Assembly (NCBI RefSeq): GCF_031844845.1
Contig: NZ_JAVRMB020000264.1
Location: 1-23,605 of the forward strand
Direction: 5' to 3'
Source: Endozoicomonas sp031844845
GTDB lineage: Bacteria; Pseudomonadota; Gammaproteobacteria; Pseudomonadales; Endozoicomonadaceae
DNA length: 23,605 nt
Shown here: positions 1 to 7,572 of the stretch, piece by piece
Position numbering within the stretch: the first letter of the stretch is position 1
Layout: each line of letters begins with the position of its first letter
Notes under the pieces: model-generated
What the model saw: only the letters and a program-made list of their open reading frames with translations
The model's database searches: none
What the model was told of the DNA's origin: nothing
Made by a program: the position numbers and the translations under genes

Positions 1-15
1 TTCTCTGGATAAAAT

Positions 16-591
16 CTAATCTTTTTTGAGGCTATTATTTTTGCGCCTTTCAGCAGATCTTTTCCCGTAGTGGCTATTGCAGAATGAGGTAATGAAACCG
101 ATAAGCTCTTGGGTGTCGAAGGCTTTAGTGGGGTCAGCCTGACCATCCAGAATTTCGATCTGTCTTCCTGATAATTCAATGAGCCATTTGATAAGCTCGA
201 ATCCCGATCTTACGAGTCGGTCTTTTGTGGTAACCACAGCTTTGGTAGCCATAAGAGGTGTTGGATATCCGAGCATTGCGGATTCCAAAATGGCTTTAAG
301 ACCTTGTCGTTTAAAGTTGAAAGCACTGGCAATGTCAGCGATAAATTCGGAGTCGGGGTGCCGCTCGAGCAAGAGTCGCTTTTGTGTGACGATGCTGGAT
401 TTTTGCTTGACGGATCTGACTCTCGCATAACTTATTTTTCGGCTTTTTTTACTAAAGAGTTGGATGAATACACGATAATGGCCGCCTGACGTTCGTCTGA
501 CTCTTTCGTAGTAGCCACTCTCTATTCTTCGCCTGATTGTCTGGCTGGTGACAGACTCCATTCCAGCCAATTTTGTTGTTGACAACCACAA
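16..591 (-). CDS. IS607-type serine recombinase (TnpA), catalytically suspect
   Basis: This is the small serine transposase of IS607-like elements. The open frame runs to 798, but its first ~69 codons are Cys/Arg-rich, unlike the family, and begin inside a repeat (782-805). A TTG near 591 gives ~191 residues, the usual size. In the 260-residue frame, residues ~70-111 form a MerR-like helix-turn-helix ending RRTSGGHYRVF. Residues 121-250 carry the IS607 catalytic block (SYARVRS, DIASAFNFKRQGL, VVTTKDRLVRSGFELI). The family motif YARVSS reads YARVRS here, so the residue aligned with the catalytic serine (gamma-delta S10) is arginine (codon 415-417). Accuracy of the read aside, the enzyme should be inactive. 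Its usual partner tnpB would lie left of the window and is not seen. A sequencing error at codon 415-417 is the main alternative. Confidence 0.75.
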   Translation of the reverse strand: MWLSTTKLAGMESVTSQTIRRRIESGYYERVRRTSGGHYRVFIQLFSKKSRKISYARVRSVKQKSSIVTQKRLLLERHPDSEFIADIASAFNFKRQGLKAILESAMLGYPTPLMATKAVVTTKDRLVRSGFELIKWLIELSGRQIEILDGQADPTKAFDTQELIGFITSFCNSHYGKRSAERRKNNSLKKD

Positions 592-781
592 AACCCATGC
601 CCTGAAAATATTTTGGTGAATATAATCTAAAAATGTTGCGTTCGTTGCATTTTTTTTGAACTGCTGCACAATATCTACAACAGATCTACAACAGCGCCTG
701 CACAATAGCCCGCGGCACAGCTTGTGACAACGGTTAAAACTCTGTCTGCGAAACTGCCGAAATGTGTTCGGGGTCATGTTC

Positions 782-805
782 GGAGTCAGGTCTTTCATTG
801 TGCAT
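782..805 (+). repeat. Short repeat GTCAGGTCTTTCATTGTGCAT, uninterrupted copy
   Basis: The segment GTCAGGTCTTTCATTGTGCAT-like recurs on the minus strand, where it is split: its first half is at 1738-1753 and its second half (ATTGTGCAT) at 929-937. A weaker partial copy (GGCCTTTCATTGTGA, minus strand) lies near 876-890. The longest reading frame of the IS607-type gene starts inside this copy, which argues that this upstream start is spurious. Confidence 0.7.
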
Positions 806-937
806 CATCTACTGTCGCTTAAAATTTAAACAAATATCTACTTACTAAGTCTTCGAAATAACTGATATCTAATCACAATGAAAGGCCTATCATTACTCTT
901 CACAACGAATCAATGAACGATATAAGTTATGCACAAT

Positions 938-1737
938 TCCGAGTAGAAGAGGCCGTTACCGACCTCAACCCTCACAGACCCGGACGTGCCCAATTAAGGC
1001 ATCCGGTTCCTCATAGTGACCGATTCACTATCTGAATAGCATCAGATACTCAACCAACAAACTCCGTTGCTGGTACGGCTATCCGCTTCTGTTACGTTGA
1101 CACTGTCACAGGTTACTGAGCACCTTTAGTGTTTCCCACAAGCGGTTCAATCACTACGGCATCCCCTTTCCTCGTCCGGGTCCTCCCGAGCGGAGTTCCC
1201 CGTTGTCAACAGTACTCCTGGATACTAACGGTACACTAAGACTTCCAGTACCTACTATCCGGTCACTTATGGATTCGCTTCCGGACTCCTGACAGCCATG
1301 AGCCAAAAGTGTTGCTTCATATTCGCTTCGCCTGGCCTGAAGCACAACCTGACGACCGGGTTCTGTTCAGCCATAGAACCAATGGCTATTTAACTCAGGT
1401 CAGCACTGGATCTCGCAGGTTCCTGAGAAATCCATCCTGTACCTATGCCCCGGTCTCAGGCTCCGGCCAGACTGATTTTGTCTCACCAACTCGACAAGTC
1501 AGTACTAACCCCACCTCTTTCACAATGAAGCCTCCAGCAAAGCGTCAATTTCGGAGCTCAATCCCGCGGCTTTAGTACCTGCTGTTTACGCTTCACAACC
1601 AAGGTTACCCTTGGCTATGCAAAACTCGCTTCCGGCTGATGGTTAATCTTTACCGGGTGGGAGTTAAACCCACTGGATTTCAACGAATGATTTCAGCTCA
1701 TAGAACCTCCCACATTCTCAGGCTTAGCCTGTCGCAA
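938..1737 (-). mobile_element. ORF-less group II intron (ribozyme without reverse transcriptase)
   Basis: On the minus strand, positions 1009-977 match group II domain V: a 33-nt hairpin GAACCGGATGCC / GGGCACGTCCGGGTC with the expected bulge. It is followed at 966-949 by a domain VI-like hairpin with a perfect 7-bp stem (GAGGTCG/CGGCCTC, one G-U) and a GTAA loop. The 5' half has domain I-like text (CAGCCGGAAGCGAG, AAGGGTAACC, GAAGCGTAAACAG). No reverse transcriptase frame fits between the halves, so domain IV is minimal and mobility would need a protein supplied in trans. The triad reads AAC instead of the usual AGC, so activity is uncertain. The boundaries come from comparison with the uninterrupted repeat at 782-805: removing 938-1737 rejoins CTTTC to ATTGTGCAT. 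The 5' end reads TTGCGAC (consensus GTGYG). Ends could be off by a few bases. Confidence 0.7.
977..1009 (-). ncRNA. Group II intron domain V hairpin
   Basis: The 33-nt hairpin pairs GA-CCGGA with TCCGG-TC, with a TTAAT-containing loop. It is the catalytic core element of the intron at 938-1737. The third base is A where the family has G (AGC or CGC triad), leaving an A-G mismatch in the lower stem. Confidence 0.65.
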
Positions 1738-1753
1738 GAAAGACCTGACCCCG

Positions 1754-1995
1754 GTTTTTTGGAATTATTTAAGGACGATTCCTAAGAGCGCAGCGATTTA
1801 ACAAAATCGCAGATGAGTCTTGATCCATGTTGGCTTGGTGTCAGGAAAATTATTGTGTAACAGGAGGGTAGAAAAATCAGAAAAATCCAGATTTATATGG
1901 GGGGTGCTGAACAGTTACAGTAAATCTACACATAACGATCAATGGCGTTCAACTACTGTGTAATATAAGGTTGAATATAGTCTCATTGTGCTGGA
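1754..1995. other. Intergenic stretch with a small perfect hairpin
   Basis: No gene is supported here. A perfect 7-bp hairpin with a 4-nt loop (GCGATTT-AACA-AAATCGC) spans 1793-1810. GGAAT...ATTCC at 1761-1782 forms a weaker inverted pair. These lie next to the intron-split repeat and may belong to the same repetitive element. There is no T-run after the hairpin to make it a terminator. Confidence 0.4.
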
Positions 1996-3462
1996 TTAAG
2001 CGTTTTGAAGCGGCTTTTTCAGCTTCAGCCATACAGACTCTTTACCGCGATGCTCTTCAAATTTACTACCTTTTTTAAGTAGTACTCGATCTTCATGTCG
2101 CCCCACACCGCTGATGCGACTTAAATATTCATTGTGTAATACGGTAAATCCGGCCTTCTTGAAAATGGTGGCAGGTGAACATAAATCCAGGAATGTAAAA
2201 ATGCCATGATGATTTTTCGCTCGCGCTGGCTCAAAGAACGTCTTCATTGCCTCTTCATTGAGAAAACCTGGCCAGAGCTCCTCATTTTCTATTTTCTTCA
2301 GATAAGTTGGAATATAGTTTTCAGCCACTTGCAAGAACGCAGTTTCCCCTGTGATATGTAATACGCCGCCTGGTTTCAGCAGGCGATATAATTTTATGGC
2401 AGCGGACTCAATTTCATCGGGTCTGAATAAATGGAGTACCCGTGAAATAAGGATTACATCGAAACTTTCTTCCTCTTCAGGGGTTATCTCATTCGTTTTG
2501 AGATTATTTTCCTGAGCATGGATGCAGCCTTTAAATCCTTCATTCAAGATTATGTTATCAAATTTGGTAACGACCTCCCTGTTGACTTCCCACAGATGGA
2601 TATTTTTGGCTCCCTCCTGGGCTGCACACAAAACCACGGCACCAAAACCACCACCAATATCCAGTGATTTTGTGCCGGGTTGTTTTGCCTGTTCTATGAA
2701 GTCTCGCTTGGGGGCGTCAAGGGCTAACTGAGTACCAAACTGATTGGTCGTACGAATACTGACTGGTTGAAAAAATGCACTTCCCGATGAATGACCACTA
2801 CCAGGTAGCTCATTATAATCAGCGTTGGTAATAATTTCTTTAACCGATGTGGCTGGTTCGCCTGAAAAAATAATGTCAGCCGATGTATTGAAAGCCTTTT
2901 TTGCCAGCGCCGTCAACTGCTCAGGAGACCAGTTATTGGCTTCTGCTGCAGTCAACAGGAATGCTGCACACCGATCATCATCAGGTGTGACCAGGTCGTG
3001 CCCTTTGGGGCTGTAAAGCTTAGACAGTGACGGTGGCAGGGATAATTTCAGTTTTGTTGACCGCCCGATGAATACGATATGTTTTTGCTGCTGTACCTGG
3101 TAGGACGTATCACGGGTTTTCAGGTAATCCTGAAGGGATATTATTGATGATGAGGGTGGAATGGATGCTGCCACTCCTACTCCTGCGATGCCTGCTTTAT
3201 TTTCAGGATTATGCCGGGCAATATCAGGGGATGTTTTACAGCAAGGCCTTTCCCTCACAGGAGTCCGATGAGAAAGGTCAGGGGCTGACCCCTTTTTGTT
3301 GGTTGCAGTGCTGCTTTGAACTAGTGGGTCATTAATGTTTTTTGATAACGACTGTCCCTGCCAGCAGGCTGTTAATTCTTCATCTGACTGATGCTCTGAT
3401 TTCTTCAGTCCATTACTATTTGCCGTATTAAGGGGGGCATCTCTCCCTGCAGGATATGTCAT
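1996..3462 (-). CDS. Class I SAM-dependent methyltransferase with long polar N-terminus
   Basis: This is a 488-residue protein. The C-terminal half is a Rossmann-fold methyltransferase: motif I LDIGGGFG (residues 267-274), acidic loop WEVN (291-294), FDVILISRVLHLF (334-346), and RLLKPGGVLHITGE (360-373). Residues 1-110 are polar, rich in Ser, Pro and Lys, and probably disordered. Residues 110-260 are a folded-looking region I do not recognise. The substrate is unknown. The start is supported by AGGGAG about 8 nt upstream of the ATG. It lies 131 bp downstream of the BIR-ankyrin gene on the same strand, with two hairpins between them, so co-transcription is possible but unproven. The long unrecognised N-terminus and this neighbour suggest, as inference only, a host-directed protein rather than a housekeeping enzyme such as UbiE. 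Confidence 0.75.
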   Translation of the reverse strand: MTYPAGRDAPLNTANSNGLKKSEHQSDEELTACWQGQSLSKNINDPLVQSSTATNKKGSAPDLSHRTPVRERPCCKTSPDIARHNPENKAGIAGVGVAASIPPSSSIISLQDYLKTRDTSYQVQQQKHIVFIGRSTKLKLSLPPSLSKLYSPKGHDLVTPDDDRCAAFLLTAAEANNWSPEQLTALAKKAFNTSADIIFSGEPATSVKEIITNADYNELPGSGHSSGSAFFQPVSIRTTNQFGTQLALDAPKRDFIEQAKQPGTKSLDIGGGFGAVVLCAAQEGAKNIHLWEVNREVVTKFDNIILNEGFKGCIHAQENNLKTNEITPEEEESFDVILISRVLHLFRPDEIESAAIKLYRLLKPGGVLHITGETAFLQVAENYIPTYLKKIENEELWPGFLNEEAMKTFFEPARAKNHHGIFTFLDLCSPATIFKKAGFTVLHNEYLSRISGVGRHEDRVLLKKGSKFEEHRGKESVWLKLKKPLQNA

Positions 3463-3490
3463 TAAAGATACTCCCTGAAATTTTTAGCGG

Positions 3491-3516
3491 AAATCGGCGT
3501 TTCTCTACGCTGATTT
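3491..3516. promoter_or_regulatory. Hairpin upstream of the methyltransferase gene
   Basis: AAATCGGCGT and ACGCTGATTT form a 10-bp stem (one G-T pair) around a 6-nt loop. It lies 29 bp upstream of the methyltransferase start, in its probable leader. No T-run follows on either strand, so a terminator is unlikely. Its role is unknown. Confidence 0.35.
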
Positions 3517-3552
3517 CTATTTGGACAGTAAAAATATTGGAAAGTTCCTGAT

Positions 3553-3580
3553 ATTCGGAGCCGTTTTTCAAACGGCGAAT
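3553..3580 (-). terminator. Possible terminator of the BIR-ankyrin gene
   Basis: ATTCG-CCGTTT and AAACGG-CTC-CGAAT form a bulged hairpin starting 13 bp after the stop of the ankyrin gene (minus strand). The T-rich stretch that follows (ATATTTTT) is about 20 nt away, so this is not a canonical intrinsic terminator. Confidence 0.3.
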
Positions 3581-3593
3581 ACTTTATTGATGG

Positions 3594-5027
3594 CTAAACA
3601 GTCGTTTCTGCTGTGGAGTCCGGAGGGGGGGCACTTTCGTGATCTTTAAGGTAATCACTGGCGGTTTTTCCATGGGAATCGGTCAGGGTTGCGTCTGCAC
3701 CATTATCTAATAACCACTGATAGGCTTCTGTTGCATTTCTCATGGCGGACAGGTGCAAAGCGGTTTGCTTGTGGGGTGTGCTGGTATAAATGGTTGTATC
3801 AGGAGCAGGGGTGTTCTCTGATGCGGTTGGCCTCTCGGGTCTTATTTTTTTTTCTTGTGTTGGTGCATTGATATCGGCACCACTCTCTACAAAACATTGA
3901 ACCGCAGGAAGCTTGTTTAATGCAGCAGCAATATGTATAGGGAGTTCGCCAGTGTGTAAAGGTCTGGTTAAGTCCAGATCGTTTTTGATGAATAGTTTAA
4001 GGGCGTTGAGTTTGTTTCGGTGCAGGCAGAATTCCCAGTTGGTCAGTTTTTTGTCTTCTCGAGCCAGACCTGCACTATGTGGGTTGTCTTGTTTTTTATT
4101 GCCATAATTAATGAGCATTTGCGTCATATCCAAACGATCCATTTCAATAGTTAATGCCAGTCTTGACAGGCATTGTTCTTCTGGATTTTTAAAATAGACA
4201 GTTTCAGGTGATTTGTTTTTTGAAAGGATCCCGGAATCCAGTATGGTTTTCAAGGCGCCGGACTGATTCTGTTGAATAGCGAAGATAGCGATACCTTTTT
4301 TGATATCTTTATCTTTGATGACAGCTATACGTTCATCAGACAAACTCAGAATATGCATCAGAGGCATTATTCTGCCTGATGTGATTGTAAGTTTTGCAAG
4401 TTCCTCTAATTGATGCTGTTTTCTTTTATCGTCAAGCTTTTCTATGTAATTGTTGAACTTTTGCAGTTGATCTGATTTTAGCAACATATAAGCAGATTCG
4501 ATGGAGACGGATATTTCGTTTTTTAGAAATTGGCATGGTAATTTTGTTTTTGTTTGATGTCTGTTGCTGATATTGAATTTTTTCAGTTGATTTCCGGTAA
4601 AGTGACAATCTGCGCAGCTCACAAAATCATCTATTCCCAGGTAATACAGACCCTGTTTAGCCAGTGCCTCAGCATCGTTGCATTGACTGGAGGAGTGCTG
4701 TTGCCACGAGTCCGATTCAAATGATTTTAACCGGTTTTCTTTTTTTGAATAATTGACAGGCTCTACGCTGCGCTCATTAATATGGCAGTATTTAGAGTGG
4801 TTCAGTGATGTTTTTGTTGGCGAACCCCATAATCCAAGCGCTTTATCCTGTGGTGCCAGGAAGCTTCCAAGGTATCGGCAGCTTGGACAAACGAGTCTGA
4901 CTACCATGCCGAAGGCTTTCTTGTCCCAAATTGTTGTGGAAACTTGGTAATGCTCGCTGTTGATCGATTCCGGTACTTTAAAGTTGGGGCCGAAGGTTGT
5001 TTGAAGTTGTGTTACTGGTGTACCCAT
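3594..5027 (-). CDS. BIR-like (IAP-type) zinc domain plus ankyrin-repeat protein
   Basis: The protein is ~477 residues. Two ATGs are available: the first (5039) abuts its AGGG, whereas the second (5027) has GGAG six bases upstream and is preferred. Numbering below is from the first. Residues 103-172 resemble a baculovirus IAP repeat: RLKSF..W, then LAKQGLYYLGIDDFVSC, then zinc ligands C142, C145, H161 and C169 (C-x2-C-x15-H-x7-C; canonical x16/x6), ending PCQFL. The usual Trp after the second Cys is not evident. A second C-x2-C...H-x3-C set (C51, C54, H81, C85) precedes it. Residues ~363-470 contain ankyrin repeats (GELPIHIAAALNK..., KQTALHLSAMRNA...GADATLTDSHGKTASDYL), with weaker ones from ~290. 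There is no signal peptide. BIR domains act in eukaryotic apoptosis control; an effector role here is inference. An unrelated zinc-finger fold is possible. Confidence 0.65.
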   Translation of the reverse strand: MGTPVTQLQTTFGPNFKVPESINSEHYQVSTTIWDKKAFGMVVRLVCPSCRYLGSFLAPQDKALGLWGSPTKTSLNHSKYCHINERSVEPVNYSKKENRLKSFESDSWQQHSSSQCNDAEALAKQGLYYLGIDDFVSCADCHFTGNQLKKFNISNRHQTKTKLPCQFLKNEISVSIESAYMLLKSDQLQKFNNYIEKLDDKRKQHQLEELAKLTITSGRIMPLMHILSLSDERIAVIKDKDIKKGIAIFAIQQNQSGALKTILDSGILSKNKSPETVYFKNPEEQCLSRLALTIEMDRLDMTQMLINYGNKKQDNPHSAGLAREDKKLTNWEFCLHRNKLNALKLFIKNDLDLTRPLHTGELPIHIAAALNKLPAVQCFVESGADINAPTQEKKIRPERPTASENTPAPDTTIYTSTPHKQTALHLSAMRNATEAYQWLLDNGADATLTDSHGKTASDYLKDHESAPPPDSTAETTV

Positions 5028-5241
5028 TAGGTGCTCCATCCCTCAGGAAAGATTGCGTCAAGGATAGACTATTTATGCAGAGAGGTTGGGTAGACATCGC
5101 CGGGTATTGTTCCTGTTAATAAGCTCTGCCTGGCTCTTTAATATGAATGAGGCGTTTCGTCCGGTTCTTCCGATTGGTCAGAAGGTTCTCCCTGGGCTGC
5201 AGTGAAATATGGTGTTTGATATTAACTTGCTTACCCCAATG

Positions 5242-5514
5242 CTTTGAGGAGGCTCAGTTCAGGATAAGTGTTGGTATGCTTTCCCATGCCAGCAATAGCA
5301 ATAGATTACCTGAATGCATTAAGGGAAGCTGCAATTAAGAATATACCACCGTCATCCCCGCGAAGGCGGGGATCCACTGCGTGGTAGATTCCCGCCTTGA
5401 ACGACGGAGGGAGGTACTTTCTACAATACCACTTCCCTAAGATCTCTATACATCAGGCTTTGAGCGACTTGAGGTAAAGTACCAACACATATCTGGAACT
5501 GAGCCCTTTGAGGA
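5242..5514. mobile_element. MITE family A copy 1 with 9-bp target duplication, split by a second MITE
   Basis: The element proper (5251-5505) begins GGCTCAGTTCAGGATAAGTG and ends with the imperfect inverse. It is bounded on both sides by CTTTGAGGA (5242-5250 and 5506-5514), a perfect 9-bp direct repeat. It has no reading frame. Removing the insert at 5322-5437 leaves a sequence close to the reverse complement of the uninterrupted copy at 7334-7470. A 9-bp duplication occurs in several DDE transposon families, so the parent transposase is not identified. Confidence 0.85.
5322..5437 (-). mobile_element. MITE family B copy 1, nested in MITE A
   Basis: The insert is 116 bp, with ends AGGGAAGCTGCAATTAAGAA and, inverted, GGGAAGTGGTATTGTAGAAA. 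It is flanked by TA (5320-5321 and 5438-5439). Relative to the uninterrupted MITE A copy, removing it and one TA restores the host sequence with three mismatches in 18 bases. TA duplication points to IS630/mariner-type mobilisation (inference). The interior holds a palindrome of the GTCATCCCCGCGAAGGCGGG type. Related copies lie at 16568-16801 and from 23440. Confidence 0.75.
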
Positions 5515-5923
5515 GGTTTGAAATAATTTGTGAAAAGGCTATCTCTGCCAGTAAAAAGGGGGTAGTATGTGTCACTCAAAAGGGTAGTAACCTCACCCAT
5601 GGTGATGGGGATTTGAAAAGCAGAAAGCAGTAGGCAGTAAGTCGATAACGAGTAACATTCCTCAAAAATCTAGAATTAGATGCTTTCCGACGACGAACTT
5701 TCGTCATCAACTCCCTCAAATTACATTTTGTAGTCATAGTTTTTAATGCGTTTGACTTCAAAGATCCAGACTATAGTCCTGTAGAAAATCAAAAATAACG
5801 ATTTTACCCTGACGCTGGATTTAGAGCACGTACCTGATCATATGAATTCGTATCCCTGGTACTTATTACCTGATAACGCAAAAAAACGACTAATAATAAC
5901 TTACTGAAAATTAGGAATAATCA
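5515..5923. other. Intergenic region, no supported gene
   Basis: This stretch holds two related GGGTAGTA-containing segments near 5560-5590 and AT-rich sequence just upstream of the gene at 5924. A 61-codon minus-strand frame (5576-5761) has no convincing start signal or family resemblance. I see no RNA gene. Confidence 0.4.
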
Positions 5924-6163
5924 ATGTTTGAGTCAACTATTGAGCGCCCCTGCAGCTGTTGCGGGAAGATGACGCACAATCAGGAATTTGTAATGATCCA
6001 TGCCGGAAAATCACGCCCGGTACTGGTGGCCAGATGTCCCGGTAAATGTGGGAAGGAAATCGCTCAGCATGAGTCGCAAGCACTGAGTCAGTTAATGGGT
6101 AATCAGTGTGTACCCATGCAAGCGGTGAATAGCTGGAGTGTATTTCGTAGTGTCAATGCATAA
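5924..6163 (+). CDS. Small Cys-rich hypothetical protein (zinc-ribbon-like)
   Basis: This 79-residue protein has CSCC at residues 10-13 and CPGKC at 38-42. The pairs C10/C13 and C38/C42 could bind one zinc ion. TTAGGA sits about 7 nt upstream of the ATG, which supports expression. It stands alone on the plus strand, between repeat-rich regions. There is no signal peptide and no membrane segment. I do not recognise a named family. A regulatory or adaptor role would be guesswork. The spaced cysteine pairs and the ribosome-binding site argue against a chance frame. Confidence 0.5.
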   Translation: MFESTIERPCSCCGKMTHNQEFVMIHAGKSRPVLVARCPGKCGKEIAQHESQALSQLMGNQCVPMQAVNSWSVFRSVNA

Positions 6164-6603
6164 AGTATTGGGAGAGTAGTAGTTCCCGGCAATACAGTGA
6201 AGATAAAATTCGAACGTGGAAATCGTTTGCTTTTAAAATGAGATAGCGTTTATTTCTTAAGCGACCAGCGATACTTTCTGCAGGAATAAATACTGCCTGA
6301 GTTTGAAATGAAATCACGACACTATGAGTAGTACATCCATTGTTTGCCAGAACGATCAATTCAGTTGAATCAGCTTTTAAAAATTGTGAATAAAAGCTCG
6401 GAAATGGCTAAGCTGCAGGTCTCTTCCCGGGGTAGACAAGGTTTTTTTCTGGTGATACCGGGCTTAGGGGCTCCCCTTCTTCTTTGGTTTCTGCTCGCTG
6501 AGAGTCCGGGCTGGTCGCTTCGTGCTGGGGGTATTGCATTGGAATCACGGAGAACAGTTTTTATTCCTTCCTTAGGAAGTGTCCGTTAATTTCCCCATTT
6601 TTT
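6164..6603. other. Intergenic region, no supported gene
   Basis: Frames at 6153-6359 (minus) and 6344-6589 (plus) lack ribosome-binding sites and family resemblance. The segment CCTTAGGAAGTGTCCGTTAA near 6570-6590, just before the repeat block, may be an element end. Nothing else stands out. Confidence 0.35.
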
Positions 6604-7158
6604 AACCACAGAGTCACACAGAGAGCACAGAGAAAAAATCTTTCTTATCCTCCGTGTCCTCCGTGTCCTCCGTGTCCTCTGTGTCTCTGTGGTAAAAAAG
6701 GCAAGTTATTCAGAAATAGAATAGATACCCATAGAAATGTTCATACGCTTCATATGGATAAATTGATGGCTGTCCTTTTTCTCTTTTTTTTCTTATCCTC
6801 CGTGTCCTCGGTGTCCTCCGTGTCTCTGTGGTAAAAAAGGCAAGTTATTCAGAAATAGAATAGATACCCATAGAAATGTTCATACGCTTCATATGGATAA
6901 ATTGATGGCTGTCCTTTTTCTCTGTTTCTTATCCTCCGTGTCCTCGGTGTCCTCCGTGTCTCTGTGGTAAAAAAGGCAAGTTATTCAGAAATAGAATAAA
7001 GGATACCCATATAAAGAAATAAAGCAGAGAAATAAAGAAGCCCATGGAAATGTTTATACGCTTCATATCGATAAATTGATGGCTGTCCTTTTTCTATTTC
7101 TTTTTCTATTTTTTTTCTATTTTTTTCTATTTTTTTCTATTTTTCTCTCTTTTTTCTG
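6604..7158. repeat. Three long tandem repeats ending in a pyrimidine-rich tract
   Basis: Units start at 6644, 6792 and 6928, each with CTTATCCTCCGTGTCCTC, then CTCTGTGGTAAAAAAGGCAA, then a shared segment ending in GATGGCTGTCCTTTTTCT. The spacings are 148 and 136 bp. The third unit has an insertion in its middle. Within a unit, TCCTCCGTG is itself repeated. The block opens at 6606 with CCACAGAGTCACACAGAG, which is inverted relative to the CTCTGTGTCTCTGTGG motif in the first unit, so a large hairpin is possible. It closes with a run of TTTTTTCTA-like units (7090-7150). It is non-coding on both strands. Confidence 0.85.
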
Positions 7159-7324
7159 GTGATTAGAGAGGGTTGCTATTTAGCTGATTACGAATTAATT
7201 GTTGAACTTTTGTGCTTTGCGAACTCTAAAGCCGAGAACCTATATGGATTGAGCCTGCGAAAACTTTCAACAGTAAGTGCTTGTGAATATTACTGACTAG
7301 ATGGTTAGTTTAATGTTTTTCAGT

Positions 7325-7479
7325 CAGTGCTACGGCTCAGTTCCAGATAAGTGTTGGTACTTTACCTCAAGTCGCTCAAAGCCTGATGTATAGGGATTTT
7401 ACTGCATTCAGGTAATCTCTTGCTATTGCTGGCATGGGAAAGCATACCAACACTTATCCTGAACTGAGCCCAGTGCTAC
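7325..7479. mobile_element. MITE family A copy 2, uninterrupted, 9-bp target duplication
   Basis: The element spans 7334-7470 (137 bp). It starts GGCTCAGTTCCAGATAAGTG and ends with the inverse CACTTATCCTGAACTGAGCC. Perfect 9-bp direct repeats CAGTGCTAC flank it (7325-7333 and 7471-7479). It has no reading frame. It is inverted relative to copy 1. It lies 94 bp upstream of the HSTFLAG gene and could influence that gene's promoter. Confidence 0.88.
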
Positions 7480-7572
7480 TGTGGCTTTGCTTGTCTGAAT
7501 AGGCGTGTGAACATAAAGTTTTATGTCAGGAAAAAAACTTAATTACTTATTACACTAAAGGAGTCAATAATA

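Noticed and set aside
1154..1575. Frames inside the intron (63 and 88 codons)
   Set aside because: They lie in group II ribozyme sequence, have no reverse transcriptase motifs and no good start sites.
5576..5761. 61-codon minus-strand frame
   Set aside because: No ribosome-binding site and no family resemblance.
6153..6359. 68-codon minus-strand frame
   Set aside because: Only a short chance frame overlapping the 3' end of the Cys-rich gene.
6344..6589. 81-codon plus-strand frame with a hydrophobic stretch
   Set aside because: No ribosome-binding site, runs to the edge of the repeat block, and shows no recognisable domain.
6604..7158. CRISPR array
   Set aside because: The repeats are ~140 bp, nearly identical along their whole length, with no unique spacers.
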